Positions 56,401 to 64,000 of a stretch of DNA of 64,000 nucleotides are shown here, in pieces. Below the pieces are notes generated by a model that was not told the DNA's origin, made no database searches, and saw only the letters and a list, made by a program, of their open reading frames with translations. The position numbers and the translations under genes are program-made. The DNA comes from Cryobacterium arcticum (GTDB lineage: Bacteria; Actinomycetota; Actinomycetes; Actinomycetales; Microbacteriaceae), in the NCBI RefSeq assembly GCF_003185895.1, contig NZ_QHLY01000007.1:310001-374000 (forward strand), in the 5' to 3' direction. Within the stretch, counting starts at the first letter, position 1; each line of letters opens with the position of its first letter.

Positions 56401-57119
56401 CCCTCCTGCACCTGGCCGGCGTCACTCGCACTGTCGAGCTCGTCGACGGCCCGCCGCTGACCATCCTCAGCGGCGTCGACCTCGACGTCGAAGTGGGGGA
56501 CAGGGTCTCGGTCGTCGGCCGCAGCGGCTCGGGCAAATCCACCCTGCTCAACCTGCTCGGGCTGCTCGACAACCCCACCAGCGGCGACCTCGAATTCGAC
56601 GGCCGGCCGGTGCGATCGTTCTCCTCGGCCGAACGCGACCGGGTGCGCGGCCGCGACGTCGGCTTCATCTTCCAGCAGTTCAACCTGCTCCAGGGCCGCA
56701 CGGCGCTCGAGAACGTGATGACACCGCTGCTCTACGCCTCTGGCAAGCAGTTCTGGCAGCGCGCCCGGATCGCCACCGAGATGCTCGAACGGGTCGGTCT
56801 CGGCCACCGGCTCGGCGCCATGCCCGACAAACTCTCCGGTGGTGAGCAGCAGCGGGTGGCGATCGCCCGCTCACTTGTGCGCGGCCCCCGCCTGATCCTG
56901 GCCGACGAGCCCACCGGCGCCCTCGACCTCGAGACCGGTGCCGACGTCATGGCCCTCCTCGACGAGGTGGCCACCGGCTCCGGTGCCGCGTTGATCACCA
57001 TCACGCACGACCCCGCCATCGCCGCCCTGGCGAGCCGACACCTGCGCCTGGACCACGGTGTGCTCACCGTCGTCGGCGAGACCGTCGTGCCAGACGAGCT
57101 CGAGGCGGTGCCGGCATGA
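56397..57119 (+). CDS. MacB-type ABC transporter ATPase
   Basis: A 240-residue ATPase: Walker A GRSGSGKSTLLNLLG, Q-loop FIFQQFNLL, signature LSGGEQQRVAIARSL, Walker B LILADEPTGALD and H-loop ITITHDPAIA. It powers the permease encoded next (ATGA overlap). Confidence 0.95.
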   Translation: MTLLHLAGVTRTVELVDGPPLTILSGVDLDVEVGDRVSVVGRSGSGKSTLLNLLGLLDNPTSGDLEFDGRPVRSFSSAERDRVRGRDVGFIFQQFNLLQGRTALENVMTPLLYASGKQFWQRARIATEMLERVGLGHRLGAMPDKLSGGEQQRVAIARSLVRGPRLILADEPTGALDLETGADVMALLDEVATGSGAALITITHDPAIAALASRHLRLDHGVLTVVGETVVPDELEAVPA

Positions 57120-58342
57120 ACCGGCTGCTGAGCAACGTGGTCGGGTCGTTCGTCGAGGCTTGGCAGGAACTGCGGATCCACAAGACCCGGGTGATGCTCT
57201 CGCTGATCGGAGTGGCCGTCGCGGTGTGCGCGATCACCACTGTGGTGGGCCTGGGCGCCGTAGCGCAACAGTCGATCGTGGAACAGAACGAGCGCTACGG
57301 CGGTCGCGCGGCCACCCTCTCGCTCTACGTGTCGAAGAACGACGGCAGTGCGGTGGACGACACCGTGATGCAGGACGTGTGGACCACCGAACTCGAACGC
57401 TACGGCGTCGAGTACGCCAGCCGGGTGCTCTACTCCAGCCAGACCGTGCAGTTCACCGACGGCGCCGTTCCGGTGCAGGTGATCGGGGTCGACCAGCCCT
57501 ACGGCACCATGCACCGGGTCACCCTCTCCCAGGGCACCTGGTTCACCGCCGACGACGTGGACAGGCTCGCCCCCGCGGTGCTGGTCAACCAGATCTTCTA
57601 CGACCGGATCGGCCAACCGGACCTGGCCACGCATCCCACCACCACCCTGCTCGGGGCCACCCCGACCACCGCCGTGATCACCGGGGTCTACCCGGTCAGC
57701 ACCTGGGACACCGAGCCGGCAATGTACCTGTTGATGGACTCGCTCAGCGCCTTGGTTCCGGCCGACCAGCTCGCGGCCGGCGGCAACGTGCCCAATTACG
57801 AGTTGTGGGTGCCGCCGGCGATCAGCGAGGAACTCATCCCCGCCCTGCAGCGAGACCTCGAGGGCGCACTCGGCGAGGGCACCATGGTGTCGGTGAACCG
57901 GCAGGACTACGCCGCCAGCAACGAAGACCCGTTCGCCTCGATCAAGCTCCTCGTGGCCGGCGTGGCCGGCCTGGTGCTGCTGCTCGGTGCGCTCGGCCTG
58001 GTGAACATCGCCCTGGTCACCCTCAAACAGCGCATCCGTGAGATCGGGGTGCGCCGCAGCTTCGGCGCCACCGCCGGCCGGGTCTTCTTCTCGGTGATGA
58101 TGGAGAGCATCGTGGCTACCGTGGTCGCCGGCGTGGTCGGTGTGATCGGTGCCGTTCTCATCGTCACCAACCCGATGGTGCAGGACTTCATCGGCCAGGG
58201 CATGGTCACCGACTTCCCGCCCTTCCCGGTCGAGGCAGCGCTGCTCGGCCTCGCCTGCGCCGTCGGTGTCGGCGCCCTTGCCGGCCTGCTGCCGGCCCTG
58301 GTGGCGGTGCGCGTCAAGGTGATCGACGCCATCCGCTATTGA
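57116..58342 (+). CDS. MacB/FtsX-type ABC transporter permease
   Basis: A 408-residue protein with one N-terminal helix (near residue 30), a large extracytoplasmic domain (about residues 50-275) and three C-terminal helices (KLLVAGVAGLVLLLGALGLVNIALV, then ESIVATVVAGVVGVIGAVLIV, then a last one). It has the conserved loop QRIREIGVRRSFGATAGRVFF. Co-translated with the ATPase and adaptor. A four-helix MacB topology fits a mechanotransmission-type exporter. Confidence 0.92.
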   Translation: MNRLLSNVVGSFVEAWQELRIHKTRVMLSLIGVAVAVCAITTVVGLGAVAQQSIVEQNERYGGRAATLSLYVSKNDGSAVDDTVMQDVWTTELERYGVEYASRVLYSSQTVQFTDGAVPVQVIGVDQPYGTMHRVTLSQGTWFTADDVDRLAPAVLVNQIFYDRIGQPDLATHPTTTLLGATPTTAVITGVYPVSTWDTEPAMYLLMDSLSALVPADQLAAGGNVPNYELWVPPAISEELIPALQRDLEGALGEGTMVSVNRQDYAASNEDPFASIKLLVAGVAGLVLLLGALGLVNIALVTLKQRIREIGVRRSFGATAGRVFFSVMMESIVATVVAGVVGVIGAVLIVTNPMVQDFIGQGMVTDFPPFPVEAALLGLACAVGVGALAGLLPALVAVRVKVIDAIRY

Positions 58343-58361
58343 TGGCAACCGCTGATCTGAC

Positions 58362-58426
58362 ACCATCCGCTGGTCCGCAACCATCCGCTGGTCGACAACC
58401 ATCCGCTGGTCGAGCTTGTCGAGACC
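58362..58426. repeat. 18-bp tandem repeat running into a GGTCGAGCTTGTCGAGACC palindrome
   Basis: ACCATCCGCTGGTC units begin at 58362, 58380 and 58398 (period 18), and the third continues into the 19-bp palindrome at 58408-58426, seen elsewhere before pyrD and in pyrK. Confidence 0.8.
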
Positions 58427-58512
58427 GGGTGACCTACCTCGAGCACGTGCCCCGCACCGTGGCCGCCCAGCCCAATTGGGCGTGGGCTCACGCGGATGTC
58501 GGCCCCCGGCGG

Positions 58513-58518
58513 TACCGT
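58513..58518 (+). promoter_or_regulatory. -10 box of ftsK, leaderless
   Basis: TACCGT ends 7 nt before the ATG at 58526. Confidence 0.45.
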
Positions 58519-58525
58519 GGAACAC

Positions 58526-61438
58526 ATGGCTACGAGCACTAAGTCGACCGGGCGTGCCCGCAGCACCCCTGCGCGCGGCGCAGGAACGACCGCGCGCAAA
58601 ACCGCCGGCACCACCACGTCACAGAAGACCGTGAAGTTCGCGGCCACCGAGACCAAGCCCTCCCTCTTCGTGCGCATGTGGATGGGCCTGGCCCACGTGG
58701 CCGGCGGCGCCGCCCGTGCCCTCGGCCCCGAGCAGCTCTCCAAGGAGGAGCGCCGCGACGGACTGCCCTTCTTCCTCGTGCTGCTCTCGATCGCCGGCGC
58801 GGTCATCGAGTGGTTCCTGATCAACGACCCCATCGCCCAGACCCTCGACGCCTGGACATTCGGCGGCCTCTTCGGCCGGGTGGCCTTCGCGCTGCCGGTG
58901 ATCATGCTGCTCTTCGCCATCTGGCTGTTCCGCAACCCGAGTTCGGTGCACGACAACGGCCGCATCGGCATCGGCCTCTCCCTGCTCCTGGTCACCGTGT
59001 CCGGCCTCTGCCACATCTTCGGCGGCCAGCCCGCCCCCAGCCAGGGCATGGAGGTGCTCGCCCTGTCCGGCGGCGTCATCGGCTGGATGATCGCGGCCCC
59101 GCTGATCTTCCTGATCCAGACCGTCGGCGCGGCCATCGTGGTCATCCTGCTGCTGATCCTCAGTCTCTTCATCATCACCAAGACCCCGCCGAACAAGATC
59201 GGCGAACGCAGCCGGGAGCTCTACGGCTGGCTGTTCGGGGCCCCGCTGCCGGCGCCGGAGGAACGCGCGGCGTTGAAGGAAGCCCGCCAGGAACGCATCC
59301 AGGCGCTCAAGACCAAGCAGATCGAACTCGACGGCCTCGACCCCGCCCAGGACGACGAAACCGACGAAGCCGCCCTGCCCTGGTGGCGCCGCAACAACTC
59401 CAAGCGCGAAGAAGACCCCGACTTCAGCAGCGCCATTTCGTCGGGCAACGACGCCGACGAAGCCGACCCGCCGGCGGCCGACCCGCTCAGCACCCTGCTC
59501 AACCACGGCGCGGATGCGGCCAAGGGCGGCTTCGACACCGCCCTGGAGTCCACCCACACGCCACCGCCGCGGGTGCAGGACCACTACGGCACCGAGGTGC
59601 TCGAAGACCTGCTCAAGGCCGAGGAAGCCATCAAACGGCACACCGGGGAAGTCGCCACCGTGCCGCATTCCACCGGCCTGCACGCCGACGACCCGGCCGG
59701 CCTCACCGAGGTGCTGCCCGGCCTCGACGACCTCGACGAAGCCGCCACCGCCGTCGACCGCTCCGCCGAGTTCGGCTTCGGCGAACAGCCCGCGCTGCCC
59801 TACGTGCTGCCGTCGGCCACCACCCTCACCGCCGGCCCGCCTGCCAAGGCCCGCTCGGCCGCGAACGACGAGGTCGTCAAATCGATCACCGAGGTGCTCA
59901 ACCAGTTCTCGGTGGATGCCCGCGTCACCGGCTTCTCCCGCGGGCCGACCGTCACCCAGTACGAGATCGAACTCGGCCCCGGCGTCAAGGTGGAACGAGT
60001 CACCGCGCTGAGCAAGAACCTCTCCTACGCCGTCGCCTCCAACGAGGTGCGCATCCTCTCGCCCATCCCCGGCAAGAGCGCCATCGGCATCGAGATTCCC
60101 AACACCGACCGTGAGATCGTCACCCTCGGCGACGTGCTGCGTTCCGCGACCGCCACGAACAGCACGCATCCCATGACCATCGGTGTGGGCAAGGACGTGG
60201 GCGGTGGGTTCGTCATCGCCAACCTCGCCAAGATGCCCCACCTGCTCGTGGCCGGCTCCACCGGCTCGGGCAAGTCCAGCTTCGTCAACTCGATGATCAC
60301 CAGCCTGCTGATGCGCGCCAAGCCCAGCGACGTACGCATGGTGCTGATCGACCCGAAGCGGGTCGAGCTGGCCGCCTACGCCGGTGTGCCGCACCTCATC
60401 ACCCCCATCATCACGAACCCCAAGAAGGCCGCGGAAGCGCTGCAGTGGGTCGTGAAAGAGATGGACATGCGCTACGACGACCTGGCCAGCTTCGGCTTCC
60501 GCCACATCGACGACTTCAACAAGGCCGTCGTCAACAACGAGATCGTGCTCCCTGCCGGTAGCGCCCGCACCCTCAAGCCCTACCCGTACCTGCTCGTGGT
60601 CGTCGACGAGCTCGCCGACCTCATGATGGTCGCCCCGCGTGACGTCGAAGACTCGATCGTGCGCATCACCCAGCTGGCCCGCGCCTCCGGTATCCACCTG
60701 GTGCTCGCCACCCAGCGACCCAGCGTCGACGTCGTCACCGGCCTGATCAAGGCCAACGTTCCGTCCCGCCTCGCGTTCGCCGTCACCAGCGTCACCGACT
60801 CACGGGTCATCCTCGACCAGCCCGGCGCCGACAAGCTGATCGGCCAGGGTGACGCCCTGTTCCTGCCGATGGGCGCCTCCAAGGCACTACGGGTGCAGGG
60901 CGCCTGGGTGAACGAGGCCGAGATCGAGAAGGTCGTCAAGCACGTCACCCAGCAGGCCCGGCCCGACTACCGGCCCGACGTCTCCGCCGAGGCGCCGCGC
61001 AAGGAGATCGACTCCGACATCGGCGACGACCTCGAGGTGCTGCTCGCCGCCGCGGAGCTCGTGGTCTCCACCCAGTTCGGTTCCACGTCGATGCTGCAGC
61101 GCAAGCTCCGGGTGGGCTTCGCCAAGGCCGGCCGATTGATGGACCTGCTCGAGTCCCGCGAGATCGTCGGGCCGTCCGAGGGCTCCAAGGCCCGCGACGT
61201 GCTCGTCACCGCCGAACAACTGCCGAGCGTGCTGGCCAAGCTGCGCGGCTCCGACGCCGAGCACCACGCCGCAACGGCCAAGTCGCAGTTCGAGGAGTCG
61301 CAGCGGTCGCAGGCGCACGAGCAGGCCGCACCTGACCCGCGTTACGCCGACGACCCGGTGGCCAAGATGAGCGAAGGGTACGCTGAGGAAGAGGGCGACT
61401 CGGACGAGGACGCCTGGCAACTCACCGACAGGGACTGA
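58526..61438 (+). CDS. ftsK: DNA translocase FtsK/SpoIIIE
   Basis: A 970-residue membrane-anchored motor that pumps chromosome through the closing septum. A basic Ala/Thr-rich start and four membrane helices (residues ~80-215) are followed by a charged Pro/Asp-rich linker. The RecA-type motor has Walker [16 protein letters not shown] (near residue 580) and Walker [15 protein letters not shown] winged-helix gamma domain closes it ([43 protein letters not shown], near 850-910). pgsA follows after 3 nt. Confidence 0.96.
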   Translation: MATSTKSTGRARSTPARGAGTTARKTAGTTTSQKTVKFAATETKPSLFVRMWMGLAHVAGGAARALGPEQLSKEERRDGLPFFLVLLSIAGAVIEWFLINDPIAQTLDAWTFGGLFGRVAFALPVIMLLFAIWLFRNPSSVHDNGRIGIGLSLLLVTVSGLCHIFGGQPAPSQGMEVLALSGGVIGWMIAAPLIFLIQTVGAAIVVILLLILSLFIITKTPPNKIGERSRELYGWLFGAPLPAPEERAALKEARQERIQALKTKQIELDGLDPAQDDETDEAALPWWRRNNSKREEDPDFSSAISSGNDADEADPPAADPLSTLLNHGADAAKGGFDTALESTHTPPPRVQDHYGTEVLEDLLKAEEAIKRHTGEVATVPHSTGLHADDPAGLTEVLPGLDDLDEAATAVDRSAEFGFGEQPALPYVLPSATTLTAGPPAKARSAANDEVVKSITEVLNQFSVDARVTGFSRGPTVTQYEIELGPGVKVERVTALSKNLSYAVASNEVRILSPIPGKSAIGIEIPNTDREIVTLGDVLRSATATNSTHPMTIGVGKDVGGGFVIANLAKMPHLLVAGSTGSGKSSFVNSMITSLLMRAKPSDVRMVLIDPKRVELAAYAGVPHLITPIITNPKKAAEALQWVVKEMDMRYDDLASFGFRHIDDFNKAVVNNEIVLPAGSARTLKPYPYLLVVVDELADLMMVAPRDVEDSIVRITQLARASGIHLVLATQRPSVDVVTGLIKANVPSRLAFAVTSVTDSRVILDQPGADKLIGQGDALFLPMGASKALRVQGAWVNEAEIEKVVKHVTQQARPDYRPDVSAEAPRKEIDSDIGDDLEVLLAAAELVVSTQFGSTSMLQRKLRVGFAKAGRLMDLLESREIVGPSEGSKARDVLVTAEQLPSVLAKLRGSDAEHHAATAKSQFEESQRSQAHEQAAPDPRYADDPVAKMSEGYAEEEGDSDEDAWQLTDRD

Positions 61439-61441
61439 CCC

Positions 61442-62041
61442 ATGGCTACACCGACCGCTCCGGCCACGTCGTCGAACTGGAACCTGCCGAACATCATCAC
61501 CGTCGTGCGGATCCTGCTCGCACCGCTGTTCTTCTGGATGCTGCTGGCCGACAACGGGGCCGACGGCGCCCTCCGCTGGTGGGCCGCCGCCCTGTTCATC
61601 GTGGCCATCGCCACCGACGGCGTCGACGGCGCGATCGCCCGCAAGTACAACCTCGTCACCGACCTGGGCAAACTGCTCGACCCGATCGCCGACAAGATCC
61701 TCACCGGTGCCGCCCTGATCGGACTGTCGATCCTCGCCGAGCTGCCCTGGTGGGTCACCGTGATCATCCTCGTGCGCGAGATCGGCATCACGGTGTTCCG
61801 CTTCTTCATGCTCAGCGACCGGGTCATTCCCGCCTCCCGCGGCGGCAAGCTCAAGACGATCGCTCAGTCGGTGGCGATCTCGCTCGCCCTTCTGCCGCTC
61901 TGGCTCGTATTCGGCGATTGGATCCACTGGGTGAACGGCATCACGATGACCATCGCGCTGGTGCTCACCGTGTACACCGGCGTGGAGTACCTCGTCGCCG
62001 CCCGCCGGGTGAGCCGGCAGGCCGAGTCGAACCAGTCCTGA
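61442..62041 (+). CDS. pgsA: CDP-diacylglycerol--glycerol-3-phosphate 3-phosphatidyltransferase
   Basis: A 199-residue membrane enzyme making phosphatidylglycerol phosphate. The CDP-alcohol phosphatidyltransferase signature D-x2-DG-x2-AR-x8-G-x3-D-x3-D is seen in TDGVDGAIARKYNLVTDLGKLLDPIADK. Several helices follow. Follows ftsK by 3 nt and precedes the pncC-like gene by 2 nt, so the three form an operon. Confidence 0.95.
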   Translation: MATPTAPATSSNWNLPNIITVVRILLAPLFFWMLLADNGADGALRWWAAALFIVAIATDGVDGAIARKYNLVTDLGKLLDPIADKILTGAALIGLSILAELPWWVTVIILVREIGITVFRFFMLSDRVIPASRGGKLKTIAQSVAISLALLPLWLVFGDWIHWVNGITMTIALVLTVYTGVEYLVAARRVSRQAESNQS

Positions 62042-62043
62042 AC

Positions 62044-62559
62044 GTGCCCGCCCCCACGGATGCCGCGGCCGGCCTGATCGCGACCCTCATCGCCCGGCAG
62101 CTCACCATCGCCGTGGCGGAGTCGCTGACCGGCGGACTGCTCGTCGCCGAACTCGTGCGGATCCCCGGCGCATCCGCCGTCGTCGCCGGGGGAGTGGTGG
62201 CCTACCAGACCCCGATCAAGCACACCCAGCTCGGTGTGGACGCCGCGCTGCTGGCCGAACACGGCGCCGTGCACCCCGAGGTCGCCCGGCAGATGGCCTC
62301 GGGCGTTCGTACCGCCCTCGCGGTCGATGGTCGTCCCGCCGACATCGGCATCGCCACCACCGGGGTGGCCGGCCCGTCAGAACAGGACGGCCAAGCCGTC
62401 GGCACCGTCTACCTCGGACTGTCCCTGGGAGACCAATCGCATGCGATCCGGTTGCGGCTGAGCGGCGACCGCGCCGGAATTCGCGCGCAGACCGTCGAAC
62501 ACGCGATCGAAGCTGTGAGTCAGCTGATGGAAAATGGAAAGCCGGAATCCACGGAATAG
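62044..62559 (+). CDS. pncC: CinA C-terminal domain / nicotinamide-nucleotide amidase
   Basis: A 171-residue stand-alone CinA C-terminal domain. Motifs: TIAVAESLTGGLLVAELVRIPGAS, GGVVAYQTPIKHTQLGVD and GIATTGVAGPSEQDGQAVGTVYLGL. It deamidates nicotinamide mononucleotide in the pyridine nucleotide cycle. The N-terminal MoeA-like half of full-length CinA is absent. GTG start at 62044, 2 nt after the pgsA stop, with no clear ribosome site. Confidence 0.9.
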   Translation: MPAPTDAAAGLIATLIARQLTIAVAESLTGGLLVAELVRIPGASAVVAGGVVAYQTPIKHTQLGVDAALLAEHGAVHPEVARQMASGVRTALAVDGRPADIGIATTGVAGPSEQDGQAVGTVYLGLSLGDQSHAIRLRLSGDRAGIRAQTVEHAIEAVSQLMENGKPESTE

Positions 62560-62726
62560 TTCGTGTTACCGCTGGGTTACAGAACACATATTCACAAGAA
62601 AAGTCCAGTCATCCTCGGTAATCTCGAGGAGTCGGATGGATACGGTACTGTTGGCAATCCGTCACACGAAACTGACCAGTTGAGTGGGCCCCCATCAGTT
62701 CAGACAGCACGAAGAAGGAGGTTCCG

Positions 62727-63035
62727 ATGATTCTTGTTCGTCAGGAAATCGGCGATGTGCTCAGGGACTTCCGCCTGCAGAAGGGGCGCACCCTGCGTCA
62801 GGTTGCCAGCAAGGCCAGTGTGGCCCTCGGTTACCTGTCCGAAGTGGAGCGCGGTCAGAAGGAAGCCTCATCTGAGATTCTGGCTTCCGTTGCAGATGCG
62901 TTGGACACCCCCATTTCAGTAATCATGCGCGAGGTCGGCGACCGTTTGGCCGTCATCGAGGGAATCGACCGTTTCCCCGACACCGTGCCCGACGAGCTGG
63001 TCGCGAAGTTCGACGCCAGCATGATGGTGCGCTAG
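62727..63035 (+). CDS. clgR: XRE family regulator of the ClgR type
   Basis: A 102-residue helix-turn-helix protein (IGDVLRDFRLQKGRTLRQVASKASVALGYLSEVERGQKEASSEILASVADALD) matching ClgR, which activates clp protease and DNA-repair genes in actinobacteria. AGAAGGAGG lies before the ATG. Gene order cinA, clgR, DUF3046, recA is the classic actinobacterial one. The 167-bp upstream region holds TACGGT and TACTGT boxes near 62641-62651 as promoter candidates. Confidence 0.9.
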   Translation: MILVRQEIGDVLRDFRLQKGRTLRQVASKASVALGYLSEVERGQKEASSEILASVADALDTPISVIMREVGDRLAVIEGIDRFPDTVPDELVAKFDASMMVR

Positions 63036-63073
63036 GTCGGCCACCCCGCCCACGGCACAGGAGCGAGCGCAGC

Positions 63074-63295
63074 ATGCGATTGAGTGAGTTCCGCCAAGCC
63101 CTGAAAGACGAGTTCGGCGAGAGCTACGGCCGAGTGCTGACCAGGGACCTCGTCCTCGGCCCACTCGGCCGCACAGCCGATCAGGCCCTCGCGGTCGGAG
63201 TCCCCGCCCGCGATGTCTGGATGGCTCTCTGCGCCGAAACGGATGTGCCACCCCAGCGCCGCCACGGTGCCGGCCTGCCGCCGGCCCGCAACTGA
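63074..63295 (+). CDS. DUF3046 family protein
   Basis: A 73-residue protein (MRLSEFRQALKDEFGESYGRVLTRDLVLG, then DVWMALCAETDVP) of a family found almost only next to recA in actinobacteria; function unknown. Starts 38 bp after the ClgR-like gene and is followed by a terminator. Confidence 0.9.
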   Translation: MRLSEFRQALKDEFGESYGRVLTRDLVLGPLGRTADQALAVGVPARDVWMALCAETDVPPQRRHGAGLPPARN

Positions 63296-63331
63296 CCGGT
63301 CATTCGAGCCGGTCGCACATCATGACATCAG

Positions 63332-63363
63332 AACGGCCCGGCCTTGCAGCCGGGCCGTTTGTC
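63332..63363 (+). terminator. Rho-independent terminator after the DUF3046 gene
   Basis: 11-bp perfect stem AACGGCCCGGC / GCCGGGCCGTT with a six-base loop and TTTGT. It separates the clgR unit from recA; the 375-bp gap 63296-63670 holds this, a LexA box and the recA promoter. Confidence 0.9.
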
Positions 63364-63451
63364 GTATCCGACGGCCCCGTTTCGGGGGAACCGGCACCGC
63401 GCGGCTCGAACAGAGGCCGCCGAGAATATTCCGACACACCGCGTTCGCGTC

Positions 63452-63478
63452 GAATGCGTGTTCGGTTCTTGGTAGGCT
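63452..63478 (+). promoter_or_regulatory. LexA (SOS) box and -10 element of recA
   Basis: GAATGCGTGTTC at 63452-63463 matches the actinobacterial/Gram-positive box GAAC-N4-GTTC with one change; its flanks TCGAA...TTCGG extend the dyad. TAGGCT at 63473-63478 is the likely -10, placing LexA over the -35 region. The leader to the recA ATG is about 185 nt. Confidence 0.65.
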
Positions 63479-63670
63479 CCTCCACAGTAGAAGTCGAAGA
63501 CGGACTGTGTACAGTCGCGTCACCGCCCGGCCAGTGTCGGAGGTGCCGCGTACAGTCGGGCTCGTCAACGACACAGCGCACCTGCCTTGTCGAGGGCGGT
63601 GGCCGGGGATGTTCCGGGCATCGAAACGACAGCCTATAGGCGCCACGCGCACGACCCAAAGGAGCACACC

Positions 63671-64000
63671 ATGGCATCAGCAGCAGACCGCGAGAAGGCA
63701 CTCGACACCGCACTCGCCCAGATTGACCGCCAGTTCGGCAAGGGCTCGGTCATGCGCCTCGGCAGCGACGAGCGCGCACCCGTCGAGACCATCTCCACCG
63801 GGTCGATCGCTTTGGACGTCGCGCTCGGCATAGGCGGACTGCCCCGTGGCCGCATCGTAGAGATCTACGGACCGGAATCCTCGGGTAAGACCACCCTCAC
63901 CCTGCACGCGATTGCGAACGCGCAGAAAAACGGCGGCATCGCCGCGTTCATCGACGCGGAGCACGCCCTCGACCCCGAGTACGCCAAGAAGCTCGGCGTC
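63671..64000 (+). CDS. recA: RecA recombinase, N-terminal part
   Basis: The first 110 residues of RecA; the gene runs off the right edge. It begins [31 protein letters not shown] and has Walker [14 protein letters not shown] and the [19 protein letters not shown] stretch. AAAGGAGC precedes the ATG. RecA drives strand exchange and LexA self-cleavage. A LexA box upstream fits the usual SOS loop. Confidence 0.98.
   Translation, partial: MASAADREKALDTALAQIDRQFGKGSVMRLGSDERAPVETISTGSIALDVALGIGGLPRGRIVEIYGPESSGKTTLTLHAIANAQKNGGIAAFIDAEHALDPEYAKKLGV

Noticed and set aside
58619..60697. A 692-codon open frame antisense to ftsK
   Set aside because: Composition is Val/Gly/Asp/His-biased as in shadow frames; FtsK motifs on the plus strand are unambiguous.

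Overview
This 64 kb window is high-GC actinobacterial chromosome. Its conserved right part (pnp, an M16 protease, dapB, dapA, RNase J, ftsK, pgsA, cinA-type pncC, a ClgR-like regulator, a DUF3046 protein, recA) has the gene order seen in Microbacteriaceae. With the dispersed GGTCGAGC(T/C)TGTCGAGACC palindrome, a Cryobacterium-like organism is my best guess. This is inference from gene order and protein style, not a database match. I noticed no tRNA, rRNA, CRISPR array, transposase, integrase or phage gene.

Left part (1-12962): the end of a YdeP-type molybdopterin oxidoreductase and, on the other strand, molybdenum cofactor genes (mobA, moeA, a DUF6457-like protein) with an FMN reductase. Then come a glutathione-independent formaldehyde dehydrogenase, an AI-2E-type permease, a CPA1 Na+/H+ antiporter, and a tight four-gene sugar-phosphate operon: class II aldolase, CbbY-like phosphatase, DhaL, DhaK.

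Middle (13192-38392): a 19-bp iteron-like array sits beside an 1,794-residue DUF4011-type helicase/nuclease. rpsO follows, and about 19 kb of accessory genes separate it from pnp. These include a small autoregulation candidate with two TGTCAA-N7-TTGAC operators. They also include a five-gene redox operon: a Ser/Thr/Asp-rich membrane anchor, the flavin transferase ApbE, a haem-b ferric-reductase-like membrane protein, a NuoF-like flavoprotein and a 3Fe-4S ferredoxin. This operon is the best candidate in the window for an undescribed system, because the parts make a plausible NADH-to-membrane electron route with an unknown acceptor. Further on are an APC permease, a membrane-anchored multicopper oxidase, a GH13 glucosidase with a divergent ROK regulator, a paired luciferase-like oxidoreductase and FMN reductase, and a pyrD/pyrK (class 1B) pair whose pyrK carries in-frame repeats.

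Right part (38405-64000): pnp with a long leader; an Lrp regulator, a pterin dehydratase/VOC fusion, a glutathione peroxidase and an aldo-keto reductase; lysine/peptidoglycan precursor genes dapB and dapA; a nuclease-like AbiEi/DUF559 protein between REP-like repeats; an OsmC/DUF4395/thioredoxin group; RNase J; a MacB-like efflux operon; then ftsK to recA, with a LexA box before recA.

Two window-wide patterns stand out. At least ten genes have no Shine-Dalgarno sequence but a TAnnnT-like -10 box only 6-8 nt before the start codon, which predicts leaderless mRNAs. At least five different short palindromic or tandem repeat families occur, and two of them lie in frame inside genes.
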